Shown here: positions 25,371 through 34,817 of the stretch, one piece after another
How the letters are laid out: each line of letters begins with the position of its first letter
Numbering within the stretch: position 1 is the stretch's first letter
Source of the DNA: Gordonia sp. X0973
GTDB lineage: Bacteria > Actinomycetota > Actinomycetes > Mycobacteriales > Mycobacteriaceae
Direction: 5' to 3'
NCBI RefSeq assembly: GCF_013348785.1
Contig: NZ_CP054691.1
Location: 3,410,001 to 3,474,000 of the forward strand
Length of the DNA: 64,000 nucleotides
The notes under the pieces: generated by a model
What the model was told of the DNA's origin: nothing
The model's database searches: none
Seen by the model: only the letters and a program-made list of their open reading frames with translations
Position numbers and translations under genes: made by a program

Positions 25371-27131
25371 ATGTCCAAGTCCGACCTGGGCGAGCTAATA
25401 GCTGATCTCCATCACCAAGGTGGCGACACCACAGCGTGCGAGGTGAAGCGGGGACGGGGAGGGGTGCCTCAGATCGGCGAGACGCTCAGCGCCTTCGGCA
25501 ATATGCCGGAGGGCGGAACGATCGTCGTCGGACTGGATGAGGCGAGCGGATTCACCGCAACCGGAATCAGCGACGTGGCCGCGGTCAAACAGGGCATCGC
25601 CAACCAGGCGAGGGTCGCCGTAACACCGCCGGTGTCGGTGGACTTCGAGGACTTCGCCGTCGACGGCAACGACGTCCTCGTTTGCCACGTCTCGGGTCTG
25701 CCACTCCCCGCGCGTCCGTGTCTGTACCAGGGACGGCCGTATCTGCGACATGCTGATGGCGACTATCCAATGTCTGACGTCGAGATCCAAATGATCGAGG
25801 ATCGGAAACGGCAAGCTGCCCTGGATGACTCGTCGTTGTGGGTGCGGGACGACATGCGCGAGGTTCCCGACTCCGGCGTCGACGACCTCAACGACACATT
25901 GGTGGAGGCCCTCCTGCGCAATGCGCGGAACAGATCAGTGTTCCATCGGGCCAAGACCGACGAGGTGGTGCTCCGGAACCTCGGTGTCGTCGCCAAGAGT
26001 GGTCGGCTCACCGTCGCCGGAGCCTACGTACTCGGCGAATATCCGCAGCAGTTCGTTCCCTCGTGGTCAGCCACGGCCGCGGTACAACTGCAGAGCGGCG
26101 TCGGCGCGCGCACTCGTGATCTCGTCCACTTCGAGGGACCAGTGCCAGAGTTGCTCGCCGAGATCAATGCGTGGGTAAGCCGGAACCTGCACACGACAAT
26201 CGGATATCGGTCAGACGGGAACGCGTTCGACGAAGCGGAACTGCCCGCCGTGGCGGTGCGGGAGTTGGTGGCCAACGCGCTGGTCCACCGGGATCTAAGT
26301 CCTCTCTCATACGGCAAACGGGTAGAGATCCGGTTGAGCGGCGATCGGCTCGTCATTGCCAATCCTGGTGGGTTGCGGGGTATCACGACCGCTCAACTCG
26401 GGCACCGCGGTGGCAAGCATGCGGTGAACGAAACCGTCTACTCGCTGTGCGAAAAACTGACACTGCCCGACGGCTCGCGCGTAATCGAAGCCGAAGGCGG
26501 AGGTATCCGTGAAGCTCGCGAACGGATGCGCGCTGCCGGCCTGAAGCCGATCAAGTTCTACGACACAGGGGTGTCGTTTGTCGCAGTCGTGTCCCGACGC
26601 AGATTGCTGTCGGAGGCGGATCTGGAATGGCTTAGCACCGCAGCTGCAGGACACCGACTCAGCCAGGAACAGCGGATCATTCTGGCCTCAATGCACCACG
26701 GAGAAGCCTGGACCAACAAGCTCGTGCGCAAAGAGTTCGACCAGATCGATTCACGTGAGGCGACCTCGCTTCTCCAAGACCTGGTCAGCAGGAATCTTGC
26801 CGTCGTCACCGGATCGAGGGGAGGTGCTCGTTACCGTTTGGCCGATCGATTCCCACTCTCGTCAGATGACGTCTTGCACGTCGAGTCGCGTCCGCCCTCG
26901 ACGGCCCTGAGCGAACCGGCGGTACCGAGGCCAAGCGTGTCCAACGAAGAACTGATCAGGAACGCTCTCGACTCCAGTGGAGGACAGGCGACAATCGCCG
27001 ACCTGGCCGACCGCACCGGTTTGACCGAACGTCAATTGCGCTACGCCTTGCACTCGATGGGCACACGGGGTGCAGTCGTCGACCTGGGGGGAAGACCCAA
27101 ACGGTGGACACTCGCTCCCCGTAGCGACTGA
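25365..27131 (+). CDS. AlbA_2/Schlafen-like putative DNA-binding protein with GHKL-type ATPase fold
   Basis: 588 residues (588 from ATG 25365, or two fewer from ATG 25371). An N-terminal AlbA_2 domain (TACEVKRGRGGVPQIGETLSAFGN...GGTIVVGLDE) is followed by a C-terminal ATPase-like module (LPAVAVRELVANALVHRDLS...NPGGLRGIT, with ELVANALVHRD as N-box) and two winged-helix segments, the last ATIADLADRTGLTERQLRYA. Proteins of this layout act as transcription regulators or as parts of defence islands. The tandem 10-bp array over the start suggests autoregulation. No clear Shine-Dalgarno is visible, so it may be leaderless. Convergent with ino1. Confidence 0.85.
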   Translation: MTMSKSDLGELIADLHHQGGDTTACEVKRGRGGVPQIGETLSAFGNMPEGGTIVVGLDEASGFTATGISDVAAVKQGIANQARVAVTPPVSVDFEDFAVDGNDVLVCHVSGLPLPARPCLYQGRPYLRHADGDYPMSDVEIQMIEDRKRQAALDDSSLWVRDDMREVPDSGVDDLNDTLVEALLRNARNRSVFHRAKTDEVVLRNLGVVAKSGRLTVAGAYVLGEYPQQFVPSWSATAAVQLQSGVGARTRDLVHFEGPVPELLAEINAWVSRNLHTTIGYRSDGNAFDEAELPAVAVRELVANALVHRDLSPLSYGKRVEIRLSGDRLVIANPGGLRGITTAQLGHRGGKHAVNETVYSLCEKLTLPDGSRVIEAEGGGIREARERMRAAGLKPIKFYDTGVSFVAVVSRRRLLSEADLEWLSTAAAGHRLSQEQRIILASMHHGEAWTNKLVRKEFDQIDSREATSLLQDLVSRNLAVVTGSRGGARYRLADRFPLSSDDVLHVESRPPSTALSEPAVPRPSVSNEELIRNALDSSGGQATIADLADRTGLTERQLRYALHSMGTRGAVVDLGGRPKRWTLAPRSD

Positions 27132-27133
27132 GT

Positions 27134-27181
27134 ACAACGCAGCAGGGTCCCCACCCGGAGGTGGGGACCCTGCTGCGTTGT
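27134..27181. terminator. Strong bidirectional terminator hairpin
   Basis: A perfect 22-bp stem (27134-27155 with 27160-27181; ACAACGCAGCAGGGTCCCCA...) and the four-base loop CGGA lie just after the AlbA_2 gene stop and just before the ino1 stop on the other strand. It would end transcription from both sides. Confidence 0.85.
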
Positions 27182-27188
27182 GGCGTGA

Positions 27189-28283
27189 CTACTCGGCGTC
27201 GATGATGAACGCCTCGAGCTGAGCGCGCGCCTTGTCGTCGGCGATCTGCTCGGGCGGGCTCTTCATCAGGTAGGCCGAGGCCGGCAGGATCGGGCCGCCG
27301 AGGCCGCGGTCCTTGGCGATCTTCGCGGCGCGCACGGCGTCGATGATGATGCCGGCCGAGTTGGGCGAGTCCCAGACCTCGAGCTTGTACTCCAGGTTCA
27401 GCGGCACGTCACCGAAGGCGCGGCCCTCGAGGCGGACGTAGGCCCACTTGCGGTCGTCGAGCCACTGCACGTAGTCCGACGGGCCGATGTGGACGTTCTT
27501 GTCGTACACCTTGCCGCTCAGCGGGCCGTCCAGGATCGACGTGACGGCCTGCGTCTTCGACACCTTCTTGGACTCCAGGCGCTCGCGCTCGAGCATGTTC
27601 TTGAAGTCCATGTTGCCGCCGACGTTGAGCTGGTAGGTGCGGTCGAGGGCGACGCCGCGGTCCTCGAACAGCTTGGCCATCACGCGGTGGGTGATGGTCG
27701 CGCCGACCTGGCTCTTGATGTCGTCGCCGACGATGGGCACGCCCGCGTCGGTGAACTTCTTGGCCCACTCGGGGTCGGAGGCGATGAACACCGGCAGGGC
27801 GTTGACGAAGGCGACGCCCGCGTCGATGGCGCACTGCGCGTAGAACTTGTCGGCCTCTTCCGAACCGACGGGCAGGTAGGAGACGAGGACGTCCACCTGC
27901 GCGTCCTTGAGCGCCTTCACGACGTCGACCCCGGTGCCGTCGGCCTCGGTGATGGTCTCCTTGTAGTACTTGCCCAGACCGTCGAGGGTGTGGCCGCGCT
28001 GGACGGTCACGTTCAGCGGCGGGACGTCGCAGATCTTGATGGTGTTGTTCTCGCTGGCGTTGATCGCCTCGGAGAGGTCGAAGCCGACCTTCTTCGCGTC
28101 GACGTCGAACGCGGCGACGAAGTCGACGTCGCGGACGTGGTACGGACCGAACTTGACGTGCATCAGACCGGGGACGGTCGAGTTCTCGTCAGCGTCCTTG
28201 TAGTACTCGACTCCCTGGACCAGGGATGAAGCGCAGTTTCCCACGCCAACAATGGCCACACGCACCTTATTGGGCTCACCCAT
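27189..28283 (-). CDS. ino1: Inositol-3-phosphate synthase
   Basis: 364 residues from ATG 28283 ([20 protein letters not shown]), preceded by AAAAGGAGAG. It converts glucose 6-phosphate to myo-inositol 3-phosphate with NAD+, feeding phosphatidylinositol, mannosides, lipoarabinomannan and mycothiol. The NAD-binding [13 protein letters not shown] loop, [20 protein letters not shown], and the [11 protein letters not shown] and [12 protein letters not shown] segments are characteristic. Length is nearly that of the mycobacterial enzyme. Its start overlaps the end of the padR-like gene, so both are co-transcribed, as in M. tuberculosis Rv0046c-Rv0047c. The 34 extra in-frame residues upstream are not part of it. 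Confidence 0.97.
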   Translation of the reverse strand: MGEPNKVRVAIVGVGNCASSLVQGVEYYKDADENSTVPGLMHVKFGPYHVRDVDFVAAFDVDAKKVGFDLSEAINASENNTIKICDVPPLNVTVQRGHTLDGLGKYYKETITEADGTGVDVVKALKDAQVDVLVSYLPVGSEEADKFYAQCAIDAGVAFVNALPVFIASDPEWAKKFTDAGVPIVGDDIKSQVGATITHRVMAKLFEDRGVALDRTYQLNVGGNMDFKNMLERERLESKKVSKTQAVTSILDGPLSGKVYDKNVHIGPSDYVQWLDDRKWAYVRLEGRAFGDVPLNLEYKLEVWDSPNSAGIIIDAVRAAKIAKDRGLGGPILPASAYLMKSPPEQIADDKARAQLEAFIIDAE

Positions 28284-28875
28284 GGTCGGGCTCTCCTTTT
28301 CTTCTCGACGACGCTCCAGTGTCCGCCGTCGTTTTGTTACCTGTTGTGTCATCGGCGCCAGAGGCTTCTGCCGCGATGAGTTCATTGAGCCAGCGCACTT
28401 CGCGTTCGCTTGATTCCAAGCTCAGCTCGTGGAGCTGGCGGCTGTAGCGGTCGTCGCTGCGGGAGGACCCGCCGATCAGCTCGCGCAACCGCTCGCGACG
28501 CTCCTCGACCTGACGCCGACGACCTTCCAGGATGCGCATCCGCGCCATCGCCGGGGTGCGGCTGAAGAACGCGAGGTGCACACCGAAACCGTCATCGGTG
28601 TAGTTCTGCGGACCGGTGTCGGCGACGAGTTCGCTGAAGCGGACCCGCCCGGCCTCGGTCATCACATAGACCCGACGCCCGCGACGCACCTTGGTGCCCT
28701 CGGGACTCGTGTCCTCGGTGATCAATCCGTCGGCCTGCATCCGGCGCAGCGTGGGATAAAGCGAACCGTACGAGAACGCGCGGAACGCACCCAACAGACC
28801 GGTGAGCCGCTTGCGCAGCTCGTAGCCGTGCATCGGCGCTTCGAGCAGGAGTCCGAGGATTGCCAGTTCAAGCAA
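28276..28875 (-). CDS. PadR-family transcriptional regulator
   Basis: 199 residues from TTG 28875 (read [20 protein letters not shown]), with AAGGAGGG nine bases upstream. The PadR winged helix spans residues 1-90: [38 protein letters not shown], then the wing [13 protein letters not shown] coiled C-terminal half follows. The unusual start is preferred because the protein begins exactly where family members do. It overlaps the ino1 start by eight bases and may regulate the inositol operon or neighbouring envelope genes; the effector is unknown. Confidence 0.9.
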   Translation of the reverse strand: MLELAILGLLLEAPMHGYELRKRLTGLLGAFRAFSYGSLYPTLRRMQADGLITEDTSPEGTKVRRGRRVYVMTEAGRVRFSELVADTGPQNYTDDGFGVHLAFFSRTPAMARMRILEGRRRQVEERRERLRELIGGSSRSDDRYSRQLHELSLESSEREVRWLNELIAAEASGADDTTGNKTTADTGASSRRKGEPDHG

Positions 28876-29067
28876 GACCGTCACCCTCCTTCTCGTCGGC
28901 CACGCTTCTCGTCGGCCACGCGGAACCGCGTGGTCTGGCCTATCACGATTAGCCATCAGATCGATGCTGTCATCTAATGTATCGCACCGATATATACGTT
29001 CGCCAATCCGGTGGGCCACGTCACTGACCTCCCCGACGCGGAAACGGGCACGAGTAGTCTCTTCGAC

Positions 29068-29499
29068 ATGGCCGTGCCGCACCCGGACCCGCAGGCGTGG
29101 GAGGAGTCCGCGCCCCGACAGGTGGTGGACTACGCCCTGCAGCGCCGCGCACGGCTGGCCGAGGTCAACTCCGGTCGCGTCGCCGTCGGCGAGGTGTGCG
29201 ACGCCAATCCGTATCTGCTGACCGCCGCCGCCTTCCACGGCACGCCGTCGGACACCACCTGCCCGATCTGCCGCAAAGAGCCGCTGACGCTGGTGTCCTG
29301 GGTGTTCGGGGACCGACTCGGCCAGGTGTCCGGCTCAGCACGATCGGCCGCCGAGATCGAGCAGCTCGCCGGCAGCAGCGCCGAGTTCTCGGTCCACGTC
29401 GTCGAGGTGTGTCGCACCTGTCACTGGAACCATTTGGTGCGTTCCTACGTTTCCGGTCTGAAATCTCCGCCGTCGCGTAAACGTAGAATGGCGAAGTGA
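29068..29499 (+). CDS. DUF5318 family protein
   Basis: 143 residues from ATG 29068 (MAVPHPDPQAW). Two CxxC pairs, CPIC and CRTCHW, suggest a zinc ribbon. The C-terminus is basic (SPPSRKRRMAK). It precedes ponA as Rv0049 does in M. tuberculosis. Role unknown. The earlier in-frame ATG 29011 would add 19 residues lacking family likeness. The gap to ponA is 67 bp, so they may be co-transcribed. Confidence 0.82.
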   Translation: MAVPHPDPQAWEESAPRQVVDYALQRRARLAEVNSGRVAVGEVCDANPYLLTAAAFHGTPSDTTCPICRKEPLTLVSWVFGDRLGQVSGSARSAAEIEQLAGSSAEFSVHVVEVCRTCHWNHLVRSYVSGLKSPPSRKRRMAK

Positions 29500-29566
29500 T
29501 TCATGCGCCGACCGCATACTGTCGGGCAACTGGCAGCGCGCGGCGCGGCACACGGAAAGGCAACAC

Positions 29567-31786
29567 ATGAGCAGCGCTAACGGTTCATCCAAGGGTGATT
29601 CCGCCAGCTCAAACGGTAAATCGGGCTCCGCGTCGAGCAAATCGCTCGCGGCCGCCCGACGCCAGCAGCAGGCCACCAAGCAGAAGCGGATCGCGTGGGG
29701 CGTCGGAGCGATCGGCGCCTTCGTCCCCGTCGTCGCGGTGGTTGGAATCCTGGCATTCCTGCTCACCTACATCTTCGCGCACGTCCCCGCGTCGGGTGAG
29801 ATCAAGCACAACCAGGTCGCCAACATCCTCTACAGCGACGGCAGCGTCGCGGTGAAGGTGATCCCGCCGGAGGGCAACCGCACCGACGTCAAGATCACCG
29901 AGATCCCCAAGTCGCTGCAGGATGCCGTCATCGCCGCCGAGGACCGCGAGTTCCGCAGCAACTCCGGCTTCTCCGTCCGCGGCCTGGGCCGTGCCGTCGT
30001 CGGCCGCGTCGTCAACCGCGAAGACGCCGGCGGTGGCTCGACGATCACCCAGCAGTACGTCAAGAACGCCCTCGTCGGCGACGAGCACTCCTACCGTCGC
30101 AAGTTCAAAGAGTTGGCCATCGCCACCAAGATGAGCAACGAGTGGTCCAAAGACGACATCATGGCCGCCTATCTGAACACCATCTACTTCGGCCGCGGCG
30201 CCTACGGCGTCTCCGCTGCTGCACAGGCCTACTTCCACAAGGATGTCTCCAAGCTGACGACGGCCGAGTCGGCGGTTCTCGCCGCGTCGATCCGGTCGCC
30301 ATCCAACTACGACCCCGCCACCAACCGCGAGGCCGCCGAGGCCCGCTGGAACTACGTGCTCGACGGCATGGTGTCCATCAAGGCGCTCAGCCCCACCGAC
30401 CGCGCCGAGATGAAGTACCCGAAGGTCGCCAAGTACGTCGAAGGCGGGAACCAGAAGGACGACGGCCCGATGGGGCTGGTCAAGCGCCAGGTCGTCGCCG
30501 AACTCGGCGAACTCAACATCACCGAGTCCCAGGTCCGCACCGAGGGGCTCCGGATCACCACCACGATCGACAAGCAGACCCAGAAGTCGCTGACCGACGC
30601 CGCGACGTCGAAGCTGGCGGACTATCCGAAGTCGACCCGTACCGGCATCGTCTCGATCGATCCCAAGACCGGCGGCGTCCGCGGCTACTACGGCGGCCCG
30701 GACGGACAGGGCTGGGACTACGCCGCGGCCGGTCTGCAGACCGGCTCGTCGTTCAAGGTGTTCGCGCTGATCGCGGCCCTGCAGCAGGACATCCCGCTGT
30801 CGAAGATCTACAGCTCGTCCCCCTACGAGGGCACCGGCGGCCTGAAGGTCACCAACTCCGACGGTGAGTCGTGCGGCTCGTGCAACCTGGCGACGGCGAT
30901 GAAGATGTCGCTGAACACGGTCTACTACCGGCTGATGATGGACCTCAACGGGCAGGCGCAGGCCGTCGCCGACGCCGCGCACAAGGCGGGTGTCGCGGAG
31001 AGCTTCGGCGACATCCCGCACACGCTGCAGGAGCGCAACGGCGGCACCGAGGGCGGCGTCGTCCTCGGCCAGTACCCGTCGCGCGTCATCGACATGGCCT
31101 CGGCATACGCGACGCTCGCCGCGTCGGGCATCTACCGCGCGCCGCATTTCGTGACGAAGGTCGAGAACAACGACGGCGTCGTGCTCTTCCAGCGCAAGCC
31201 GGACCAGGGCAAGCGCGTCTTCGAGGCAAAGGTCGCCGACAACGTGACCGCCGCACTCGAGCCGATCGCCGCCTACTCGAACGGCAACGGCCTCTACGAC
31301 TCGACGTACGGCACCCGCCCGTCGGCCGCGAAGACCGGTACCGCCCAGCTCGGCGACACCGGCCAGAACAAGGACGCGTGGATGGTCGGGTACACCCCGC
31401 AGCTGTCGACGGCGGTCTGGGTCGGCACCGACAAGGGCACCGCGCTCAAGACCCCGTGGGGCGGTCCAATGTACGGCTCCGGTCTGCCCGCGCAGATCTG
31501 GAAGGCGGCCATGGACGGCGCGCTGGAGGGCAAGGAGATCGAGAAGTTCCCCGAGCCCGAGGCGGTCGGCGGCCAGGCGGGCATCCCGTACGAGGCGCCG
31601 CCGCCCCCGAAGTACACCCCGCCCAAGCGCACCCGCGGACCGCGGCTGCCTGGTGAGGGCGACGACGGCAACTTCACGTTGGCCCCCGGCGTCACCATCC
31701 CGGCGCCCGGCGGTGGCGAACCGGACCGGCCGCGTCGACCGCACCGGCAGGCACCACCTCCCCCGCCGCGCTGGCCCTGGGGCTGA
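29567..31786 (+). CDS. ponA1: Bifunctional penicillin-binding protein (class A PBP)
   Basis: 739 residues. Short cytoplasmic Ser/Lys-rich tail, membrane helix at about 46-70 (IGAFVPVVAVVGILAFLLTY), then a glycosyltransferase domain with catalytic Glu in AAEDREFRSNSGFSVRG (near residue 125) and GGGSTITQQYVKNAL. The transpeptidase domain has SSFK (active serine near 393), SLN in MKMSLNTVYY, and KTGT (near 588). The tail is Pro-rich (APPPPKYTPPKRTRGP). It polymerises and cross-links peptidoglycan at the outer face. ATG is preceded by GGAAAGG. Synteny matches Rv0050. Confidence 0.97.
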   Translation: MSSANGSSKGDSASSNGKSGSASSKSLAAARRQQQATKQKRIAWGVGAIGAFVPVVAVVGILAFLLTYIFAHVPASGEIKHNQVANILYSDGSVAVKVIPPEGNRTDVKITEIPKSLQDAVIAAEDREFRSNSGFSVRGLGRAVVGRVVNREDAGGGSTITQQYVKNALVGDEHSYRRKFKELAIATKMSNEWSKDDIMAAYLNTIYFGRGAYGVSAAAQAYFHKDVSKLTTAESAVLAASIRSPSNYDPATNREAAEARWNYVLDGMVSIKALSPTDRAEMKYPKVAKYVEGGNQKDDGPMGLVKRQVVAELGELNITESQVRTEGLRITTTIDKQTQKSLTDAATSKLADYPKSTRTGIVSIDPKTGGVRGYYGGPDGQGWDYAAAGLQTGSSFKVFALIAALQQDIPLSKIYSSSPYEGTGGLKVTNSDGESCGSCNLATAMKMSLNTVYYRLMMDLNGQAQAVADAAHKAGVAESFGDIPHTLQERNGGTEGGVVLGQYPSRVIDMASAYATLAASGIYRAPHFVTKVENNDGVVLFQRKPDQGKRVFEAKVADNVTAALEPIAAYSNGNGLYDSTYGTRPSAAKTGTAQLGDTGQNKDAWMVGYTPQLSTAVWVGTDKGTALKTPWGGPMYGSGLPAQIWKAAMDGALEGKEIEKFPEPEAVGGQAGIPYEAPPPPKYTPPKRTRGPRLPGEGDDGNFTLAPGVTIPAPGGGEPDRPRRPHRQAPPPPPRWPWG

Positions 31787-31833
31787 TCCCCCGCTGATCC
31801 TGCGAGCCAATCGGAGTCGACATCTCTGACGTG

Positions 31834-33531
31834 ATGGAGTCGCCGGTGCCGTTGGCACCCGACCATGCCCGGACGGTGCGACGATGGGCGCCCTCGCATG
31901 AGGACCCGCTGGTCGCGTCGGGGACGGCGCGCATCGGCGGCCCGCTCGGCGCACATGCCGCCGTCGGCCGGGCCCGGTTCTCCGCGCTGCGGGTGCTGTT
32001 CGCGCTCGCCCTGGTCGGGCTGGCCATCGGCTGGTCCGGTAAGACCGCGTGCGTCCAGCAGACGCCCGTCTCGCCGTCGAATGCCGATGGGTCCGGTTCG
32101 ACGGCCCCGAAGGCCGAGGCACGCCAGTCCCCCGACGCGACGATGCGCCTCAACTGGGACCGGCAGCGCGACCTGTACTCGCTCTGCTACACCGACCTGC
32201 CGCCGGTCTTGACGCGCCAACACCTCGGTGAGGGAATCCCGTTCTGGACGACCTGGACGACGAAGTCCGATGACGGCAAGTCGCACGTCGGGCGGTTGCC
32301 TGCGCCGGTCGGAGCCGGATTCCTCGCCTACTCGGCGGCACGGGCGACCGCGGCCTGGCAGTGGATGCACGTCCACTGGGGTGTTCCGTCGGCGATCAGC
32401 CCGGCGGTGTTCTTCAACATTCTCGCCGTGGTGTTGGCCCTGTGCTGGCTGGTGACGATCTGGGCGCTGGTCAAGATCGCCGACGAGCGACGATGGGCCG
32501 TATGGGTCGCCGCGCTGTCCCCGGTGATCTTCGTGCATGCGTTCACCTCGATCGACCTGTTCACCGTCGCCTTCGTGATGACCGGCCTCCTCGCCTGGTC
32601 GCGGCGCCGACCGATCCTGGCCGGGGTGCTGCTGGGCCTCGGTGTCTCCACGGGCTACTGGGTCCTGTTCGTCCTGCTTGCCCTCGCGGTGCAGCAGATC
32701 GCGTCAATGCGGGGTGACCGTGCTCAAGTGTCGGCCGAGGCACTAGCCGACGCGGTCGGGGCGCCAGCCGACGGTGGTCGAGTGCCGGTCGACGGTGGTC
32801 GAGTGCCCGCCGACGGTGGTCGAGTGCCGATCGAGGCGCTAGCCGAGAGCGGTGTATCGAGACCAGGCGTGTCGAGACCAGGCGCGTCGAGACGTCTGCT
32901 CTCCGGCTACGCCAACCTGATCCGCGTCCTCGTCGCGGCTGTCGCGATCTGGCTCGTGGTGAATCTGCCGGTGATGATCGGAACCTTCTCCGGCTGGATC
33001 CACTACTTCCGCTTCCTCGGGGCCCGCCCGCCGGAGCCCGACAGCGTGTACGGAGCCATCGCGAATCTGGGCAACCTCTCCCTCAACATCACCGCGGTGA
33101 ACGTCATCTCGCTGGTGTTGACCGTCGTGATGGTGGTGGCGGTGATCGTCGTCGTGCTGCGCTCCCCGCGCGCGTTCGACGTGTACTCGATCGCGTTCTT
33201 GCTGGTGGCGGGCGTACTGATCGCGTCGAAGGTCTGGAGCCCGCAGAGCACGCTGTGGCTGGTCCCGCTGGCCGTCCTGGCGGTGAAGTCGAGTCGCATC
33301 CTGATGGCGTGGATGCTCGTCGAGGCGCTCGCCTGGGTGCCGCGGATGGGTGTCTACCTCGATCCGGAACATCACTGGTTGCCGCCACAGTGGTACACGC
33401 TGGCGGTGGTGGTGCGCTTGATCGCGGTGTTGGGTGTGGCCCTGCACATCGTCTGGCAGCACTACGACGTCGAGCCCGAGCCTGCCCCGTTGCCCGGGAA
33501 CTTGGACCGCTCACCCGCCCCGACTGGCTAG
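31834..33531 (+). CDS. GT87-family polytopic membrane glycosyltransferase (Rv0051-like)
   Basis: About 565 residues; ATG 31834 directly follows GTG 31831. About ten membrane helices, with the first at VLFALALVGLAIGW. A loop of Asp/Arg-rich character (RLNWDRQRDLYSLCYTDLPP) follows it, and FVHAFTSIDLFTVAFVMTGLLAW is typical of GT-C enzymes that use polyprenyl-phosphate sugars. It lies 47 bp after ponA, as Rv0051 does, and likely serves cell-envelope glycan assembly. A low-complexity insert from interspersed repeats (three copies of a 7-residue unit DGGRVPx) is read in frame between helices. Confidence 0.85.
   Translation: MESPVPLAPDHARTVRRWAPSHEDPLVASGTARIGGPLGAHAAVGRARFSALRVLFALALVGLAIGWSGKTACVQQTPVSPSNADGSGSTAPKAEARQSPDATMRLNWDRQRDLYSLCYTDLPPVLTRQHLGEGIPFWTTWTTKSDDGKSHVGRLPAPVGAGFLAYSAARATAAWQWMHVHWGVPSAISPAVFFNILAVVLALCWLVTIWALVKIADERRWAVWVAALSPVIFVHAFTSIDLFTVAFVMTGLLAWSRRRPILAGVLLGLGVSTGYWVLFVLLALAVQQIASMRGDRAQVSAEALADAVGAPADGGRVPVDGGRVPADGGRVPIEALAESGVSRPGVSRPGASRRLLSGYANLIRVLVAAVAIWLVVNLPVMIGTFSGWIHYFRFLGARPPEPDSVYGAIANLGNLSLNITAVNVISLVLTVVMVVAVIVVVLRSPRAFDVYSIAFLLVAGVLIASKVWSPQSTLWLVPLAVLAVKSSRILMAWMLVEALAWVPRMGVYLDPEHHWLPPQWYTLAVVVRLIAVLGVALHIVWQHYDVEPEPAPLPGNLDRSPAPTG
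32755..32895 (+). repeat. Tandem 21-bp repeats translated within a GT87 gene
   Basis: Three adjoining 21-bp units with GACGGTGGTCGAGTGCC (from about 32770) give the peptide unit GGRVPxD three times. Three CGAGAC-type motifs follow (to 32895), encoding SRPGVSRPGASR. The unit equals the tandem unit seen downstream of rplI, and 21 bp keeps the frame. The insert lies in a cytoplasmic or periplasmic loop between hydrophobic segments. Confidence 0.82.
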
Positions 33532-33542
33532 ACCTCCTTTCG

Positions 33543-34124
33543 TCAACTCAGCCGTGCGAGCAGCCGTGCCTTGGCCTCGGGCCAGTCGTCATCGGTCATC
33601 GCGAACTGCGCGGTGGTGCGCCAGCCATCGCCGAAGCGCTTCTGCTTGCGCAGCAGACCCTCGAACCGCGCGCCGAGCTTGGCGATCGCGGCGCGCGAGA
33701 CCACGTTGTTCTCATGCGTGTGCCACACGACGCGGACTGCGCCGCACGTCTCGAAGGCATGGGTGAGCAGCAGGAGTTTGGCGGACGGGTTGACCTCGGT
33801 GCCCTGTGCCGACTCGGTGTAGAAGGTGTGCCCGACGGCGACGTTGCGATCGGTCGGGTTGATCTCGTAGTAGCTGGTCGACCCGACGATCTGCCCGTCG
33901 CGCAACACCGTGAATGCCGTCCGGGTCCCCGCCTCGCGGGCATCCAGCGCGGTCGCGACGAAGCTGCGGGCATCCTCGACGTCGAGCGGCACTCCGGGCG
34001 ACCACTGGAAGACCGCCGGGTCCCCCACCAGTCCGCCCAGCGATTCGGCGTCGCCAGACTCCAACGGCCGCAAGAGGATTCGTCCACGTTCGAGGGTCGG
34101 CGCCCCCAGCCATTCGTCGCTCAC
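33543..34124 (-). CDS. GNAT-family N-acetyltransferase (RimJ/RimL type)
   Basis: 193 residues. The start MSDEWLGAPTLERGRILLRPLE is usual for RimJ-like acetyltransferases; acetyl-CoA-binding strands occur around VGSTSYYEINPTDRNVAVGHTFY and AAIAKLGARFEGLLRKQKRFGDGWRTT. Substrate unknown (protein N-terminus or small amine). Convergent with the GT87 gene. It belongs to a group of genes placed between the ponA region and rpsF that I do not recall at this position in mycobacteria. Confidence 0.85.
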   Translation of the reverse strand: MSDEWLGAPTLERGRILLRPLESGDAESLGGLVGDPAVFQWSPGVPLDVEDARSFVATALDAREAGTRTAFTVLRDGQIVGSTSYYEINPTDRNVAVGHTFYTESAQGTEVNPSAKLLLLTHAFETCGAVRVVWHTHENNVVSRAAIAKLGARFEGLLRKQKRFGDGWRTTAQFAMTDDDWPEAKARLLARLS

Positions 34125-34165
34125 CGGGCCAGGCTAAGTCCTGCCGGCGCGGCTGCCCAACCGAA

Positions 34166-34555
34166 TTAGGTGGCGCACCCGATCACCAGCACGATGACCG
34201 CGATCAGCGGCAGCGCACCCTGTTTCACCGCGGCACCACGGTGCGCCGGCGACGAGAGGCCCAGGACGAGGGCGGCCGCGAGCATCGCCCCGGTGCCGGC
34301 GAGCACCAGCGCCAATCCGACTCCGCGATGATCCGACAACCCGATCACGAGCGCGCCGACCACCACCATCACCGCGAGGAACAGGTTGTAGAAGCCCTGG
34401 TTGTAGGCGAGTTCGCGGGTGTCTTCGGCCTGCTGTTCGGTGGTGCCGAACACCGCGCGGGCGCGCTTCGACGTCCAGGCGAGCGACTCGAGATAGAAGA
34501 TGAACACGTGCAGCGCCGCGGCCAGCAGCGCGACGACCAATCCGGCAATGATCAT
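34166..34555 (-). CDS. DUF1304 membrane protein
   Basis: 129 residues with four membrane helices. MIIAGLVVALLAAALHVFIFYLESLAW and the loop YNQGFYNLFLAVMVVVGA (NQGxYNxFLA) are the DUF1304 signature. Function unknown. ATG start 34555; divergent from the antitoxin gene across about 55 bp. Confidence 0.88.
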   Translation of the reverse strand: MIIAGLVVALLAAALHVFIFYLESLAWTSKRARAVFGTTEQQAEDTRELAYNQGFYNLFLAVMVVVGALVIGLSDHRGVGLALVLAGTGAMLAAALVLGLSSPAHRGAAVKQGALPLIAVIVLVIGCAT

Positions 34556-34598
34556 CGGCCCAGTATGCGCGCTGGTGGACCGAACGAACCAGGCTTAG

Positions 34599-34611
34599 TA
34601 CCATTTTGGTA
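34599..34611. promoter_or_regulatory. Palindrome at the antitoxin start, candidate operator
   Basis: TACCATTTTGGTA is a perfect 5-bp inverted repeat around TTT and reaches the first base of the antitoxin ATG. Ribbon-helix-helix antitoxins bind such short palindromes to repress their operon. Confidence 0.5.
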
Positions 34612-34817
34612 TGGCCATGACAGTGCGCATCCCCCCGGAACTCGACGCGCGACTCGACGCGCTCGCCTCCGCTCGCCACGTGTCGAAGCATGCTCTCGTC
34701 CTGCAGGCCATCGAATCACTCACCGCGCGCAACGAGCGCCGCGACGACATCCTCGCCGCGGTCGACTTCGTCCGCACCCACGATGCGGAGCTCCTCGAGC
34801 GACTCGCCGACGCATGA
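34611..34817 (+). CDS. Ribbon-helix-helix antitoxin
   Basis: 68 residues (MAMTVRIPPELDARLDALAS); a second ATG at 34617 may be the start. TVRIPPELDARLDALASARHVSKHALVLQAIESL is a CopG/RHH DNA-binding fold. The C-terminal helix (IDL-like acidic tail, RTHDAELLERLADA) would block the Fic-type toxin. ATGA overlap with the downstream toxin gene shows coupling. Confidence 0.88.
   Translation: MAMTVRIPPELDARLDALASARHVSKHALVLQAIESLTARNERRDDILAAVDFVRTHDAELLERLADA

Noticed and set aside
29609..32122. Minus-strand open frame of 837 codons opposite ponA
   Set aside because: Antisense shadow of ponA; basic low-complexity translation with no family resemblance.
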